Positions 1 to 6,593 of a DNA stretch of 50,069 nt are shown in pieces; position 1 is the first letter of the stretch; each line of letters starts with the position of its first letter. The notes beneath the pieces are model-generated. The model had not been told where the DNA came from, made no database searches, and saw only the letters and a program-made list of their open reading frames with translations. The position numbers and the translations under genes were made by a program. Where the stretch lies: positions 1-50,069 of the forward strand of contig JAEUMX010000436.1 in assembly GCA_016791285.1 (NCBI GenBank), given 5' to 3'. The stretch comes from Burkholderiales bacterium (lineage in GTDB: Bacteria; Pseudomonadota; Gammaproteobacteria; Burkholderiales; JAEUMW01).

Positions 1-36
1 GCTTCAATGAGGCCGCGGCGAATCGCCGCGGATAAC
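1..36 (-). CRISPR. Single CRISPR repeat, leader-proximal copy; array continues outside the window
   Basis: The first 36 bases have the layout of a CRISPR repeat. Read on the minus strand they end in ATTGAAGC, the common 3' handle. They also hold a perfect 8-bp stem (13-20 paired with 24-31) around a 3-base loop. Cas2 lies about 200 bases away and is transcribed toward it, so this should be the first repeat after the leader, with the rest of the array to the left of position 1. Only one copy is visible, so repetition itself cannot be shown here. I saw no other copy in the window. Confidence 0.65.
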
Positions 37-243
37 GGTCGCCCTCGAACCCCGCTCCAGACCTGGCGATGCGCCCCATGTTGCGAGCGCTGCGGTTCGA
101 GGGTAAGCCCGGTGCATACGAACGGCCAGACAGTACTCTACCACTCAACGATTGCTCCGACTTTTCAAAGAGCTGGCGCTCGCGAGCGCTCCCCGGCATT
201 CCTGGCAGCACCGCAGCGCTCGCGAAGCCACGGCGGAAACCGG
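37..243 (-). promoter_or_regulatory. Probable CRISPR leader between cas2 and the array
   Basis: This 207-base stretch has no convincing gene and lies between the cas2 stop and the repeat, where a leader with the array promoter and integration signals is expected. It holds a perfect 14-base palindrome (GCGCTCGCGAGCGC, 176-189). Ten bases of it (GCGCTCGCGA) recur at 216-225, exactly 40 bases on. These could be protein-binding or integration-anchoring sites, but that is inference. No clear -10/-35 pair was recognised. Confidence 0.45.
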
Positions 244-534
244 TCATACGACGATCGCTTCCCGCACGACCTCAGTATAAGTCTTCCCGAGACTCGTGAC
301 ACGCGGCAGCACGCGCTCCGCCGGACCGAGATCGAGGATCACGATGTGGTCCTCTCCGTGATGGATGATGTTGTCGAGGAAGTGGATGAGCTCGGCCCGC
401 CGCCGCTCGCCCATCCGACACTGGAAGACGGAGAGCTGCAGCCAGTCGCCGTAGCCCTTCATCACGCGGAACACGCGACGCCAGCGTTTGGGATCCGCGA
501 TGTCGTACGCGACGATGTACAGGTGCTCGTCCAT
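244..534 (-). CDS. cas2: CRISPR-associated endonuclease/integration factor Cas2
   Basis: 96 aa, the usual Cas2 size. Cas2 forms the dimeric core of the Cas1-Cas2 integrase that inserts new spacers next to the leader. The N-terminal strand YIVAYDIADPKRWRRVF carries the conserved Asp of the ferredoxin-like fold. The later segment WLQLSVFQCR followed by an Arg-rich stretch, and the strand HIVILDLG, are also typical. The ATG at 534 lies two bases after the stop of the cas4-cas1 fusion, so the two are co-translated. The array and leader follow directly. Type I-G loci normally have this cas4-cas1 fusion / cas2 order. Confidence 0.95.
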   Translation of the reverse strand: MDEHLYIVAYDIADPKRWRRVFRVMKGYGDWLQLSVFQCRMGERRRAELIHFLDNIIHHGEDHIVILDLGPAERVLPRVTSLGKTYTEVVREAIVV

Positions 535-536
535 AT

Positions 537-2276
537 TCACCGGGTCGTGAAGTTGGGGTAGTCCTCGAGCTCGCCCAGCAGGTGGCGGCCGAGGAGACGG
601 GCCTGCAGCTCCATGATGCGGCGGTAGCTCGCCCGATAGCCGAAGAGCGGGTGCGTGACCTCGTGCCCGAGCCGGCGCTCGAAGGCGGCGATGAACCGCT
701 TGCGCCCGTCCGGCCTCAAGGCGACGCTCCCCGCCGCCGAGATGAAGTCCGTGGGGCGCACCTCGCCGTTGTTGATCGCCTGAATGACGCTGGAGTCCGC
801 GATGAGTGGCCGAAAGGGCTCCATCAGGTCGAGTGCGAGGGCGGGGCGTCCGTAACGGGGCTGATGATAGAAGCCACGATAGGCGTCGAAGCCGACCGCG
901 GTCGCCGTGACGGTCCAGGCGCGCACCAGCAGCGCGTAGGCGAAGGAGAGCAGCGCGTTCACCGGATCGGCCGGCGGGCGCCGGTTCCGGGTCATGAAGT
1001 CGAAGCGGAGCGTGGCACCGTCGCGATCCGCGCTCAGCATCGCGCCGAAGCTGCCGAAGTAGCGCGCGGCCGCCTGTCCCTCGCTGCCGAGCAGCTCGGC
1101 CAGGTCGCGCGCCCGCTGCGCCCGGCGGATGTCTTCCTGAAAGCCATCGAGGATTTCGTCCGGCCGGTTTTCGCGCTTCCAGTTCCGGCGCAGCAGCGTG
1201 CGACAGTTCTGGATCTTTGCCACGACAAGCCCCTTCGCGATGCGCAGGCACGCCGCCTGATCGAAGCTCGTCCGGTACTGAGCAGTGCGCAGCTCGACGT
1301 TCTTGTGGCCCGTGCCGACAGTGTGGCCGATGAACCAGCCGCCGAACGAATGCCAGGAGACAGGAATCTCGCGCGTCATGAGCTCGTGCAGCGTGGGAGT
1401 GGTGACGTAGATGTTGCCCATCAGCACGACCTGAGAGATGTCGACGAGCCGCGCGTCCTGCATCTTCGTGTCCTCGATCGACACCTCCAGCACTTCGCCG
1501 CGCTTGGCCACCTTGGCACTGTGCGCCTGCACGTAGAGCGGCAGCGCTTCGTCGCGGCCGACCGCGAGCGGGCGCGGGCTCGCGGCAGCCCGCCGCAGAA
1601 AATTCACCTCGTCCGGCAGGCAGATGCCCACCAGCGAACAGCGGGCGCACTTCGGGCTGTCTTCGAGCGGGGGCGGCATCTGCCCGCCGGCGGCGATCAG
1701 CCGCAGACCGTCGATGGCATTTTGTGTCATCGCCCGCAGCTCGTCGTCGAATGCAATCGCGACACGCTCGCGGCTCTCGGCGTAGTACAGGACGCCCTCG
1801 GTGCACGTGTAGCCGTGCTCCTGCAGGATCATCCCCTGGATGCAGAGCTGTACGCGCTCGGGATCGTAGGCGCCCCTCGCGACGTGGGGACGCTTCCCTT
1901 TCTTGTAGTCGACCGGCGTGACCACGGAACCGTCACCCTCGATCAGATCCAGCTTCGCGATGAGACCGAGGCGGTTCGACGACAGCGTGATCGACCGCGC
2001 GTGCACACGCTCGCCCTCTTCCGCCGTCTCCGGCTCCGGGAGGTCGCCGCGCGGCTGGTCCACACGCCGGTGAACGTGCCTGCCTTCGACGGTATCCGCC
2101 GAGTCGGCCCACTCGCCCTGCACCCATTCGAGGTAGGCGAGACGCGGGCAGTACTGGTATTCGTTCACCATGCGCGCGGGCAGGAGCGGGAGGTCCCCAG
2201 ACAGCTCGGGGAACGCCAACGGCAGCTCGGCCTGCCGCGGGATGGTTTCGTTGTCGTGTGTCGTGTTGTCCTGCAT
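537..2276 (-). CDS. cas4-cas1: Cas4-Cas1 fusion, spacer acquisition nuclease-integrase
   Basis: 579 aa. Residues 1 to about 220 are a Cas4 (PD-(D/E)XK, Fe-S cluster) domain: a first Cys in YQYCPRL (residue 43), the nuclease core around VTPVDYKKGKRP, and the closing Cys group CARCSLVGIC. The rest is Cas1: an N-terminal beta domain, then the metal-binding Glu in GSEGQAAARYF, the His in GFYHQPRYG, and the acidic site in LALDLMEPFRP. Cas4 trims prespacers and selects for the PAM; Cas1 with Cas2 integrates them. Such fusions are characteristic of type I-G (I-U) systems. The gene starts only 31 bases from a divergent antitoxin gene, so its promoter must lie within or overlap that gene. All catalytic residues I can identify are present. 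Confidence 0.95.
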   Translation of the reverse strand: MQDNTTHDNETIPRQAELPLAFPELSGDLPLLPARMVNEYQYCPRLAYLEWVQGEWADSADTVEGRHVHRRVDQPRGDLPEPETAEEGERVHARSITLSSNRLGLIAKLDLIEGDGSVVTPVDYKKGKRPHVARGAYDPERVQLCIQGMILQEHGYTCTEGVLYYAESRERVAIAFDDELRAMTQNAIDGLRLIAAGGQMPPPLEDSPKCARCSLVGICLPDEVNFLRRAAASPRPLAVGRDEALPLYVQAHSAKVAKRGEVLEVSIEDTKMQDARLVDISQVVLMGNIYVTTPTLHELMTREIPVSWHSFGGWFIGHTVGTGHKNVELRTAQYRTSFDQAACLRIAKGLVVAKIQNCRTLLRRNWKRENRPDEILDGFQEDIRRAQRARDLAELLGSEGQAAARYFGSFGAMLSADRDGATLRFDFMTRNRRPPADPVNALLSFAYALLVRAWTVTATAVGFDAYRGFYHQPRYGRPALALDLMEPFRPLIADSSVIQAINNGEVRPTDFISAAGSVALRPDGRKRFIAAFERRLGHEVTHPLFGYRASYRRIMELQARLLGRHLLGELEDYPNFTTR

Positions 2277-2307
2277 GATGTCTTACGAACTGCAATGTGA
2301 GGAGACC

Positions 2308-2625
2308 ATGGCCGGATTCAGTCTACGGCTACCGGACGAGCTGGAGGAAAAGCTCGGACAGGAAGCACGCCGAGAAGGGATCGCGCAGTCCGAGGTTGCG
2401 CGGATTGCGATCGCCGAGTTCCTTGCGCGTCGCGAGCGCGAGCGGTTCCTGGCGGCCTTCGTCGCCGAGGCTAGGGCTGCTTACGGCGATTCGGCGATCC
2501 GCCGCGAGGCACTTGCGATCGCCGAAGAGGCGCTGCCGCTCGACAACGAAGCGCTCGAACGCGCAGAGGCGCGAAGCAATGTCAGGGCGCCGGCTTCGCG
2601 TCGCTCGCGCTCGAAGCTCCGGTGA
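2308..2625 (+). CDS. Ribbon-helix-helix (CopG/MazE-like) antitoxin, apparently orphaned
   Basis: 105 aa. The N-terminal segment FSLRLPDELEEKL followed by a helix-turn-helix-like stretch (IAQSEVARIAIAEFL) is a standard ribbon-helix-helix DNA-binding fold. The C-terminal half is charged and helical, as in antitoxins that wrap a MazF/PemK toxin. ATG 2308 is preferred because GAGGAG precedes it; in-frame ATGs at 2275 and 2278 are less likely. Its TGA overlaps the GTG of a broken mazF-like gene (GTGA), the usual toxin-antitoxin coupling. It is divergent from cas4-cas1 with a 31-base gap, so an autoregulatory operator here could also affect the adaptation genes. That is inference. Confidence 0.75.
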   Translation: MAGFSLRLPDELEEKLGQEARREGIAQSEVARIAIAEFLARRERERFLAAFVAEARAAYGDSAIRREALAIAEEALPLDNEALERAEARSNVRAPASRRSRSKLR

Positions 2626-2772
2626 AGCGCGGCGAAGTCTGGGTCACGAATCTCAACCTACGGGATCGCCTGAAAGAAAGTTGTCAGATCGTCGTGGATC
2701 AGCCACGGGCGCTGGATCGCGCGCGGTTCGGAGATGGGCCGCCCGCGCCACCTGGCCGATCTGGGGACGTGA
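2622..2772 (+). pseudogene. Remnant of a MazF/PemK-family toxin (internal deletion plus frameshift)
   Basis: From GTG 2622 the frame opens with VKRGEVWVTNLN, the hallmark N-terminus of MazF/PemK endoribonucleases. It then jumps to IVVDQPRALDRARFG, which matches the family's C-terminal (DQIRxVDxxRLG-like) segment. The roughly 50-60 residues between, which hold the core barrel, are missing. After RARFG the family-like ending HLADLGT-stop (TGA 2770-2772) is found one frame over. So the toxin has lost its core and carries a frameshift, while the upstream antitoxin is intact. Confidence 0.65.
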
Positions 2773-2837
2773 TACCCGGCTATGAGGGGGTGTACTGATC
2801 TCGCCGCCCGCCGTAATCTGGACCCTCGGCTCGCTCG

Positions 2838-3141
2838 GAGCGAATACTCGCGCGAGCCAGTAGCGCCAGTCGGCGAGGGCGGTATGCGCGTCTTCGTCAC
2901 CGCCGAGGATATCCGACTGCTCGATCGGCACACCGAACTCGCGATTCGCGATGCGGACCATGACGGACATGCGCTCGGTACAGAGGTTTTCGGGAGCCAT
3001 GCGCACCGCTTCCACGCACTCACCCTTCTTCAGTGGCGACAGCGGGCGCGCAGCCGTGCGGCGCGCGGTAAAGGGCACGGCAGCTTCTGTTCAAGGTAGC
3101 AGCAGGCGTCGACGGCGATCCCGTCTGCGATGCGACATTCC
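2838..3141 (-). pseudogene. Decayed small conserved gene (resembles short 'calcium-binding protein'-labelled family)
   Basis: On the minus strand the segment PLSPLKKGECVEAVRMAPEN, then MSVMVRIANREFGVPIEQ and ALADWRYWLARVF, follows a pattern I recall from short proteobacterial and cyanobacterial proteins (SPLKKGExVEVxGMA...MFVMIRW...EAIEDWHYWVARGYEF). The matching N-terminal part (RIADGIAVDACCYLEQKL) lies upstream in a different frame, and about ten residues before the YYYL-like motif are missing. A TGA stops the downstream frame at about 3090. This looks like a gene decayed by deletion and frameshift. The family assignment is from memory. Confidence 0.4.
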
Positions 3142-3201
3142 CGGGTGGGATCGGGGGCCGTCTTGGGTACACCGGTACTCGCCTACCGGTTCATCTTCAA
3201 G

Positions 3202-3738
3202 CTACCCGCGCGCGAGGCGCTCTTGCCAGACGGCCTGCAGCGGCACGAGGTCGCGCGCGTCGGCCGCGCGCAGCGCGGCGAAGTAACGCTCCCTCGGCTC
3301 GCCGTCTTCCGGCGCCAAGTCCACCGCCGGCAGGTCCAGGCGCCGCAGCAGTTCACCGAGAAACAGCCGCGTCACGCGGCCGTTGAAGTCGACGAAGGGG
3401 TGGATGTAGAGCAGCCGATGCTCGGCGAAGGCAAGCGTTTCAAGCAGGCGCGCGGGCGAGTCTTCGACGTGCCTGAGCCGCTCGTTCAAGTCCAGCACGT
3501 AATCGCGCATGGCGCTCGCTACGGCGTGCGGGGGTGGCGGTTCGTGGCTGCCGACGGTGACAGGGCGGTCGCGCCAGCGGCCGGCGAAGGCCGGAACGAG
3601 GTCGCCGCACAACTGCTGGTGCAGCAGCCGAATGAAATCGTCGTCGATTGCGTTGGCCGCGAAACGGCCTCTGGCGACGCTGTCTGCTATGAGCAGCGCT
3701 CGTTCCGCAAGGTGCGGCGCAAGCTGGCAGTAGCTCAA
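3202..3738 (-). CDS. Fic-domain protein (possible separate toxin, internal TTG start)
   Basis: If translated alone from TTG 3738 this is a 178-aa Fic protein. Its TTG overlaps the stop of the antitoxin-like gene (TTGA), the same coupling style used throughout the operon. Fic features are a leading helix (APHLAERALLIADSVARG), the segment FIRLLHQQLCGDLVPAFAGRWR, the flap-like VTVGSHEPPPPH, and the active-site loop HPFVDFNGRVTR. The usual first Gly of HPFx(D/E)GNGR is Phe here; the catalytic His, the Asn-Gly-Arg and the last Arg are kept. Fic enzymes transfer AMP or other phosphoryl groups to protein targets, often as toxins. The same residues are also the C-terminus of the 757-aa Csb2 frame, so fusion and separate product cannot be told apart from sequence. 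Confidence 0.6.
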   Translation of the reverse strand: MSYCQLAPHLAERALLIADSVARGRFAANAIDDDFIRLLHQQLCGDLVPAFAGRWRDRPVTVGSHEPPPPHAVASAMRDYVLDLNERLRHVEDSPARLLETLAFAEHRLLYIHPFVDFNGRVTRLFLGELLRRLDLPAVDLAPEDGEPRERYFAALRAADARDLVPLQAVWQERLARG

Positions 3739-5475
3739 GAGTCCGAGCGCGGTGTCGATGCGGCGCGTGGCGCATTCAGGCGGCGGTGTAGTTCCTCCAG
3801 CCGACTCAAACTCACCGGCTCGCGCTCGAACGCCATGCTCTGGGCGACCTGATGCGGCACCCGTTGCAGACGAATGCGGATCTTCTCCTGTGGCGGCAGC
3901 GCGCGCCAGCGTGCGATCGATTCGAGCCAAGTCATGGTCGCGAGTTTCTTCCGCAGTAGAACGAGTGTCAACGGGGCGGAACAGGCCGAGGCCGAAGCTG
4001 CTCGAGTGTCCCAAGCGCACCGGCCCAGTAACAGGGGACGCGAACCGCAACCGGAACATCTGTCCTCGGCGGTCACCGATGAGCGCGCGCCTGTTCGTCT
4101 CTCGTCGAGGAACATGTACCGATACCCAAGCGGGTGATCCGACCGGCTCGACCTCGACATGCGCGGTGAGCCCGCGCAGCTGGAGTTCGCGACGGATTTG
4201 CTCGACCGCCGACTCCCGTTCTCGCTCCTTTCCTCCTCGGAGATGATGACGCGGCGGAACGTACGGCGTCACCGACTCCCAGACCTTCGACGATTGGCTG
4301 CCGAATCCCGGCGGTGGCGGGACCGCTCGGTCCAGTGGGACGAGACGCACCTTCCACTCATCGGAGTCCGAGCCTGCTGCTGCCCACGACACGTCGCGCG
4401 CGGCTGCGAGCAGGATCGCCTCCTGCTCGTCGGCATCGAACGCGCGCGAGCCCCGCCAGACCAGGAGGCGCGTGGGCCGACCTTTCTCACACCAAGCCAG
4501 AAACTCCGTGTGGCGATGCCCTTTCAGCGCGTCGCCGTTCGCGTCTTTGCCGGTCATGTCGGCGACCGCCTCGCGCACATCGCGGCTGGCTCTCGTCCAG
4601 TTGGCCGAAGCGTCACCCGTCTTCAACCGCAGCAACTCACGGAGCACGGCCCCACGAAACCGCGCCGTGAGTCGCACGATCGCGCGACGTTCCGGCGCGA
4701 CGTTCCAGCCGATGGCGAACTGCATCAGATGGCAATCTGGTCGATGCTCAGGTACGCGGCGGCGCTCGCGGGCTGCAGGCCGTTGCGGTCGCCCCGCGTA
4801 GAGCCATTGCGCACCGGGCGGGACAGCTCGCTTCACGGTCTCGGGGTTGTCGGTCGTACGCTCGATGTCTTCTCGCGTGGCTTGCGCGAGCGGTGACAGC
4901 ACAGGCGCTGCGCCCGCCGTGCGCCTGTCGGCGAGTGTGCAGTTGGCCTCAGGAATCTCGTCGGTCGAAGCCGCCACGCGAATGCGCGTGAGCGTCTCGG
5001 CACGCCCGAAGTACGTCATACGCTCGAGGCACCGGGCGAGCACCGCCTGCAACTCGTTGACCCAGTCATCGCCCTCGATGAACCACCACACGGGAGCCTC
5101 GGGCGGCACACACCAGTAGTTGTCCTGCACGAGGCTTGTGCCGTAGCTGCGCGTTCCCGCTTTCTTCTTCTCGGCCGGTCGCCAACCGAAATCGGTTGGG
5201 TGGTACTGCCGGAGCGGGCTTCCCTTCCTTGCGTCGGGCGGCAGATGGAACGCGTAGGTGCTCGTGCAGAGCGCACTCTGCAGCTTATCGAGCTGCGCGC
5301 GGTCGGGCTCCTTTTCCGCTTCGCGCGCCCACTGGTACCAGCGCGCAGTGACGGCGCGAACGAGGCGCCATGGGCTCGGCGGCCATTCGCCATGAGGATC
5401 GTCGAATGGGTTCACGCGCCACGGCGTGGCGTGGAAGCGGCCGAGTGGGAACTCCTGTCGGAGGACGAGCTTCAT
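3202..5475 (-). CDS. csb2: Csb2 (Cas5-Cas6 type, type I-G) with in-frame C-terminal Fic domain
   Basis: 757 aa open frame. Residues 1 to about 500 are Csb2 (GSU0054 family): N-terminal RAMP start RQEFPLGRFHATPWRVNPF, then EWPPSPWRLVRAV, and a C-terminal glycine loop GHSSSFGLGLF at 489-499. Csb2 is the Cas5+Cas6-like subunit that processes crRNA and caps its 5' end in type I-G Cascade. Csb2 proteins usually stop soon after this loop. Here the frame continues through a low-complexity Ala/Gly/Pro/Ser-rich linker (about 505-578) into a Fic domain with HPFVDFNGRVTR at 692-703. A short antitoxin-like gene occupies the linker in another frame, so the true products may be Csb2, an antitoxin and a separate Fic protein; if so, csb2 has lost its stop codon. 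Its ATG overlaps the csb1 stop (ATGA). Confidence 0.85.
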   Translation of the reverse strand: MKLVLRQEFPLGRFHATPWRVNPFDDPHGEWPPSPWRLVRAVTARWYQWAREAEKEPDRAQLDKLQSALCTSTYAFHLPPDARKGSPLRQYHPTDFGWRPAEKKKAGTRSYGTSLVQDNYWCVPPEAPVWWFIEGDDWVNELQAVLARCLERMTYFGRAETLTRIRVAASTDEIPEANCTLADRRTAGAAPVLSPLAQATREDIERTTDNPETVKRAVPPGAQWLYAGRPQRPAARERRRVPEHRPDCHLMQFAIGWNVAPERRAIVRLTARFRGAVLRELLRLKTGDASANWTRASRDVREAVADMTGKDANGDALKGHRHTEFLAWCEKGRPTRLLVWRGSRAFDADEQEAILLAAARDVSWAAAGSDSDEWKVRLVPLDRAVPPPPGFGSQSSKVWESVTPYVPPRHHLRGGKERERESAVEQIRRELQLRGLTAHVEVEPVGSPAWVSVHVPRRETNRRALIGDRRGQMFRLRFASPVTGPVRLGHSSSFGLGLFRPVDTRSTAEETRDHDLARIDRTLARAAATGEDPHSSATGAASGRPEHGVRARAGEFESAGGTTPPPECATRRIDTALGLLSYCQLAPHLAERALLIADSVARGRFAANAIDDDFIRLLHQQLCGDLVPAFAGRWRDRPVTVGSHEPPPPHAVASAMRDYVLDLNERLRHVEDSPARLLETLAFAEHRLLYIHPFVDFNGRVTRLFLGELLRRLDLPAVDLAPEDGEPRERYFAALRAADARDLVPLQAVWQERLARG
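3735..3935 (-). CDS. Short Fic antitoxin-like protein nested in another frame of the csb2-fic linker
   Basis: 66 aa from ATG 3935. It reads MTWLESIARWRALPPQEK, then RVPHQVAQSMAFEREPVSL and a closing helix SRLEELHRRL. The S-x-x-x-E segment (SMAFER) resembles the (S/T)xxxE(G/N) inhibitory helix by which class I antitoxins place a Glu into the Fic active site; the final position is Arg rather than Gly/Asn. The frame looks like a real protein, whereas the csb2 frame over the same bases gives low-complexity linker. The stop overlaps a TTG that opens the Fic domain. Position just before fic and the inhibitory-helix pattern argue for an antitoxin. The start is not supported by a strong ribosome-binding site. 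Confidence 0.55.
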   Translation of the reverse strand: MTWLESIARWRALPPQEKIRIRLQRVPHQVAQSMAFEREPVSLSRLEELHRRLNAPRAASTPRSDS

Positions 5476-6593
5476 GTGTCGTTCTGATCGGTGTCATCGC
5501 TGTCGTCGGCGCTCTTGACGGCCTCAGCCTGACCTTCTCGGTACAGCTCCTCACGCGGCCAGAAGACGTCCGTGACCCGCTGCGCGCCGAAGCCCGCCGC
5601 AGTGATTGCTGCCGCAATGTCGACGTCGAGTACGATCTCCTGCTCGTAGCTCTTGAGTGTCGTGCGACGGAGGTAGCAGCCGGACCGAAAGCGGAAGGGC
5701 GATGCGAGGAGCCTCTCGATCTTCCACAGCGCGAGCGCGACGAGGAACTCCTGCTGCTTTTCCGAAAGGCCGACCGTGTTCTCGCCCCTCTTGCGCCCAA
5801 ATGAGCGGATGAGGCTGACGTCGAGAACGAACGTCGCTCGGATCGACTCGGCGGTCGCGTCATCGACCGCAAAGATCGGCTGCCCAGACGTCGTCTTGCC
5901 GAGCCGGTCGAACTTCACGCCGGAGCGATCGACGCGACCCGCACCGAAGGCCTCGAGGTGAGCCGTGAGAGCGCGCTGGATCTTGATCTGCCACTGCGGG
6001 AAGAGCACTCCGTGGACGAGGGAGTTCGGATCGACCTCGAAGATGTTCTTGAACACGTCCCACCACTTCTCGGGCGGCGGGTGCGCCTTCGAGCTTCCGG
6101 GCAACACGATGCCGAACTTCGTGATGAGCTCGCCCTCGAATGTGCCATCCCCCTTGCCGCCATCGCTCTTCAGCGATGCGCCATCCAGGAAGTAGGACGA
6201 GGCGATGCGGTGGCCTTCGGTGAGACTGGTGACGATCGTCTCGCGCTTGTCGTTCGGGAGCTTGTCACCGACCAGCTCGCCCGTGACGCAACGGATATAG
6301 GGCATGCCGCTGAGCTCGTCGACGAGATCGAGGTCGTGCGCGCCACGCTGGCAGACCGCCTCTAGGTGGTTGGCCATGCTCGCCGCACTGTCGACGATGC
6401 AGACATTCTCGGTGTTGCCATCCTTGCGCGGGGCCTTGTAGATGACGTGGCCGATCTCGGGGAACCCGGCGGGCTGGAACCGGTCGCCGACGATCGGCTC
6501 GAGCGTCGCGGTCAGGACGAGCGGTGACTCGCCCTTCAGAACGTCGGCGGGCGTGAGCTTCTTCGGGGGGGTCTTCTTCTCTGCTTCAGACAT
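5472..6593 (-). CDS. csb1: Csb1, Cas7-type backbone subunit of type I-G Cascade
   Basis: 373 aa. Csb1 (GSU0053 family) is the Cas7 RAMP that polymerises along crRNA in type I-G effector complexes. Recognisable stretches are GDRFQPAGFPEIGHVIYKAP near the N-terminus, VDSAASMANHLEAVC, SSYFLDG, VHGVLFPQWQIKIQRALTAH and the C-terminal FRFRSGCYLRR. ATG 6593 (MSEAEKK) is chosen; it overlaps the csx17 stop by 8 bases. The stop overlaps the csb2 start (ATGA). This copy belongs to a different sequence subgroup from the csb1 fragment found upstream of cas3, which begins with another N-terminal pattern. Confidence 0.9.
   Translation of the reverse strand: MSEAEKKTPPKKLTPADVLKGESPLVLTATLEPIVGDRFQPAGFPEIGHVIYKAPRKDGNTENVCIVDSAASMANHLEAVCQRGAHDLDLVDELSGMPYIRCVTGELVGDKLPNDKRETIVTSLTEGHRIASSYFLDGASLKSDGGKGDGTFEGELITKFGIVLPGSSKAHPPPEKWWDVFKNIFEVDPNSLVHGVLFPQWQIKIQRALTAHLEAFGAGRVDRSGVKFDRLGKTTSGQPIFAVDDATAESIRATFVLDVSLIRSFGRKRGENTVGLSEKQQEFLVALALWKIERLLASPFRFRSGCYLRRTTLKSYEQEIVLDVDIAAAITAAGFGAQRVTDVFWPREELYREGQAEAVKSADDSDDTDQNDT

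Noticed and set aside
176..189. Palindrome in the leader as a second CRISPR repeat
   Set aside because: Only 14 bases and unlike the 36-base repeat at position 1; kept as a possible leader motif instead.
582..2300. A 572-codon plus-strand frame opposite cas4-cas1
   Set aside because: Antisense shadow; the minus strand carries clear Cas4 and Cas1 motifs along the whole length.
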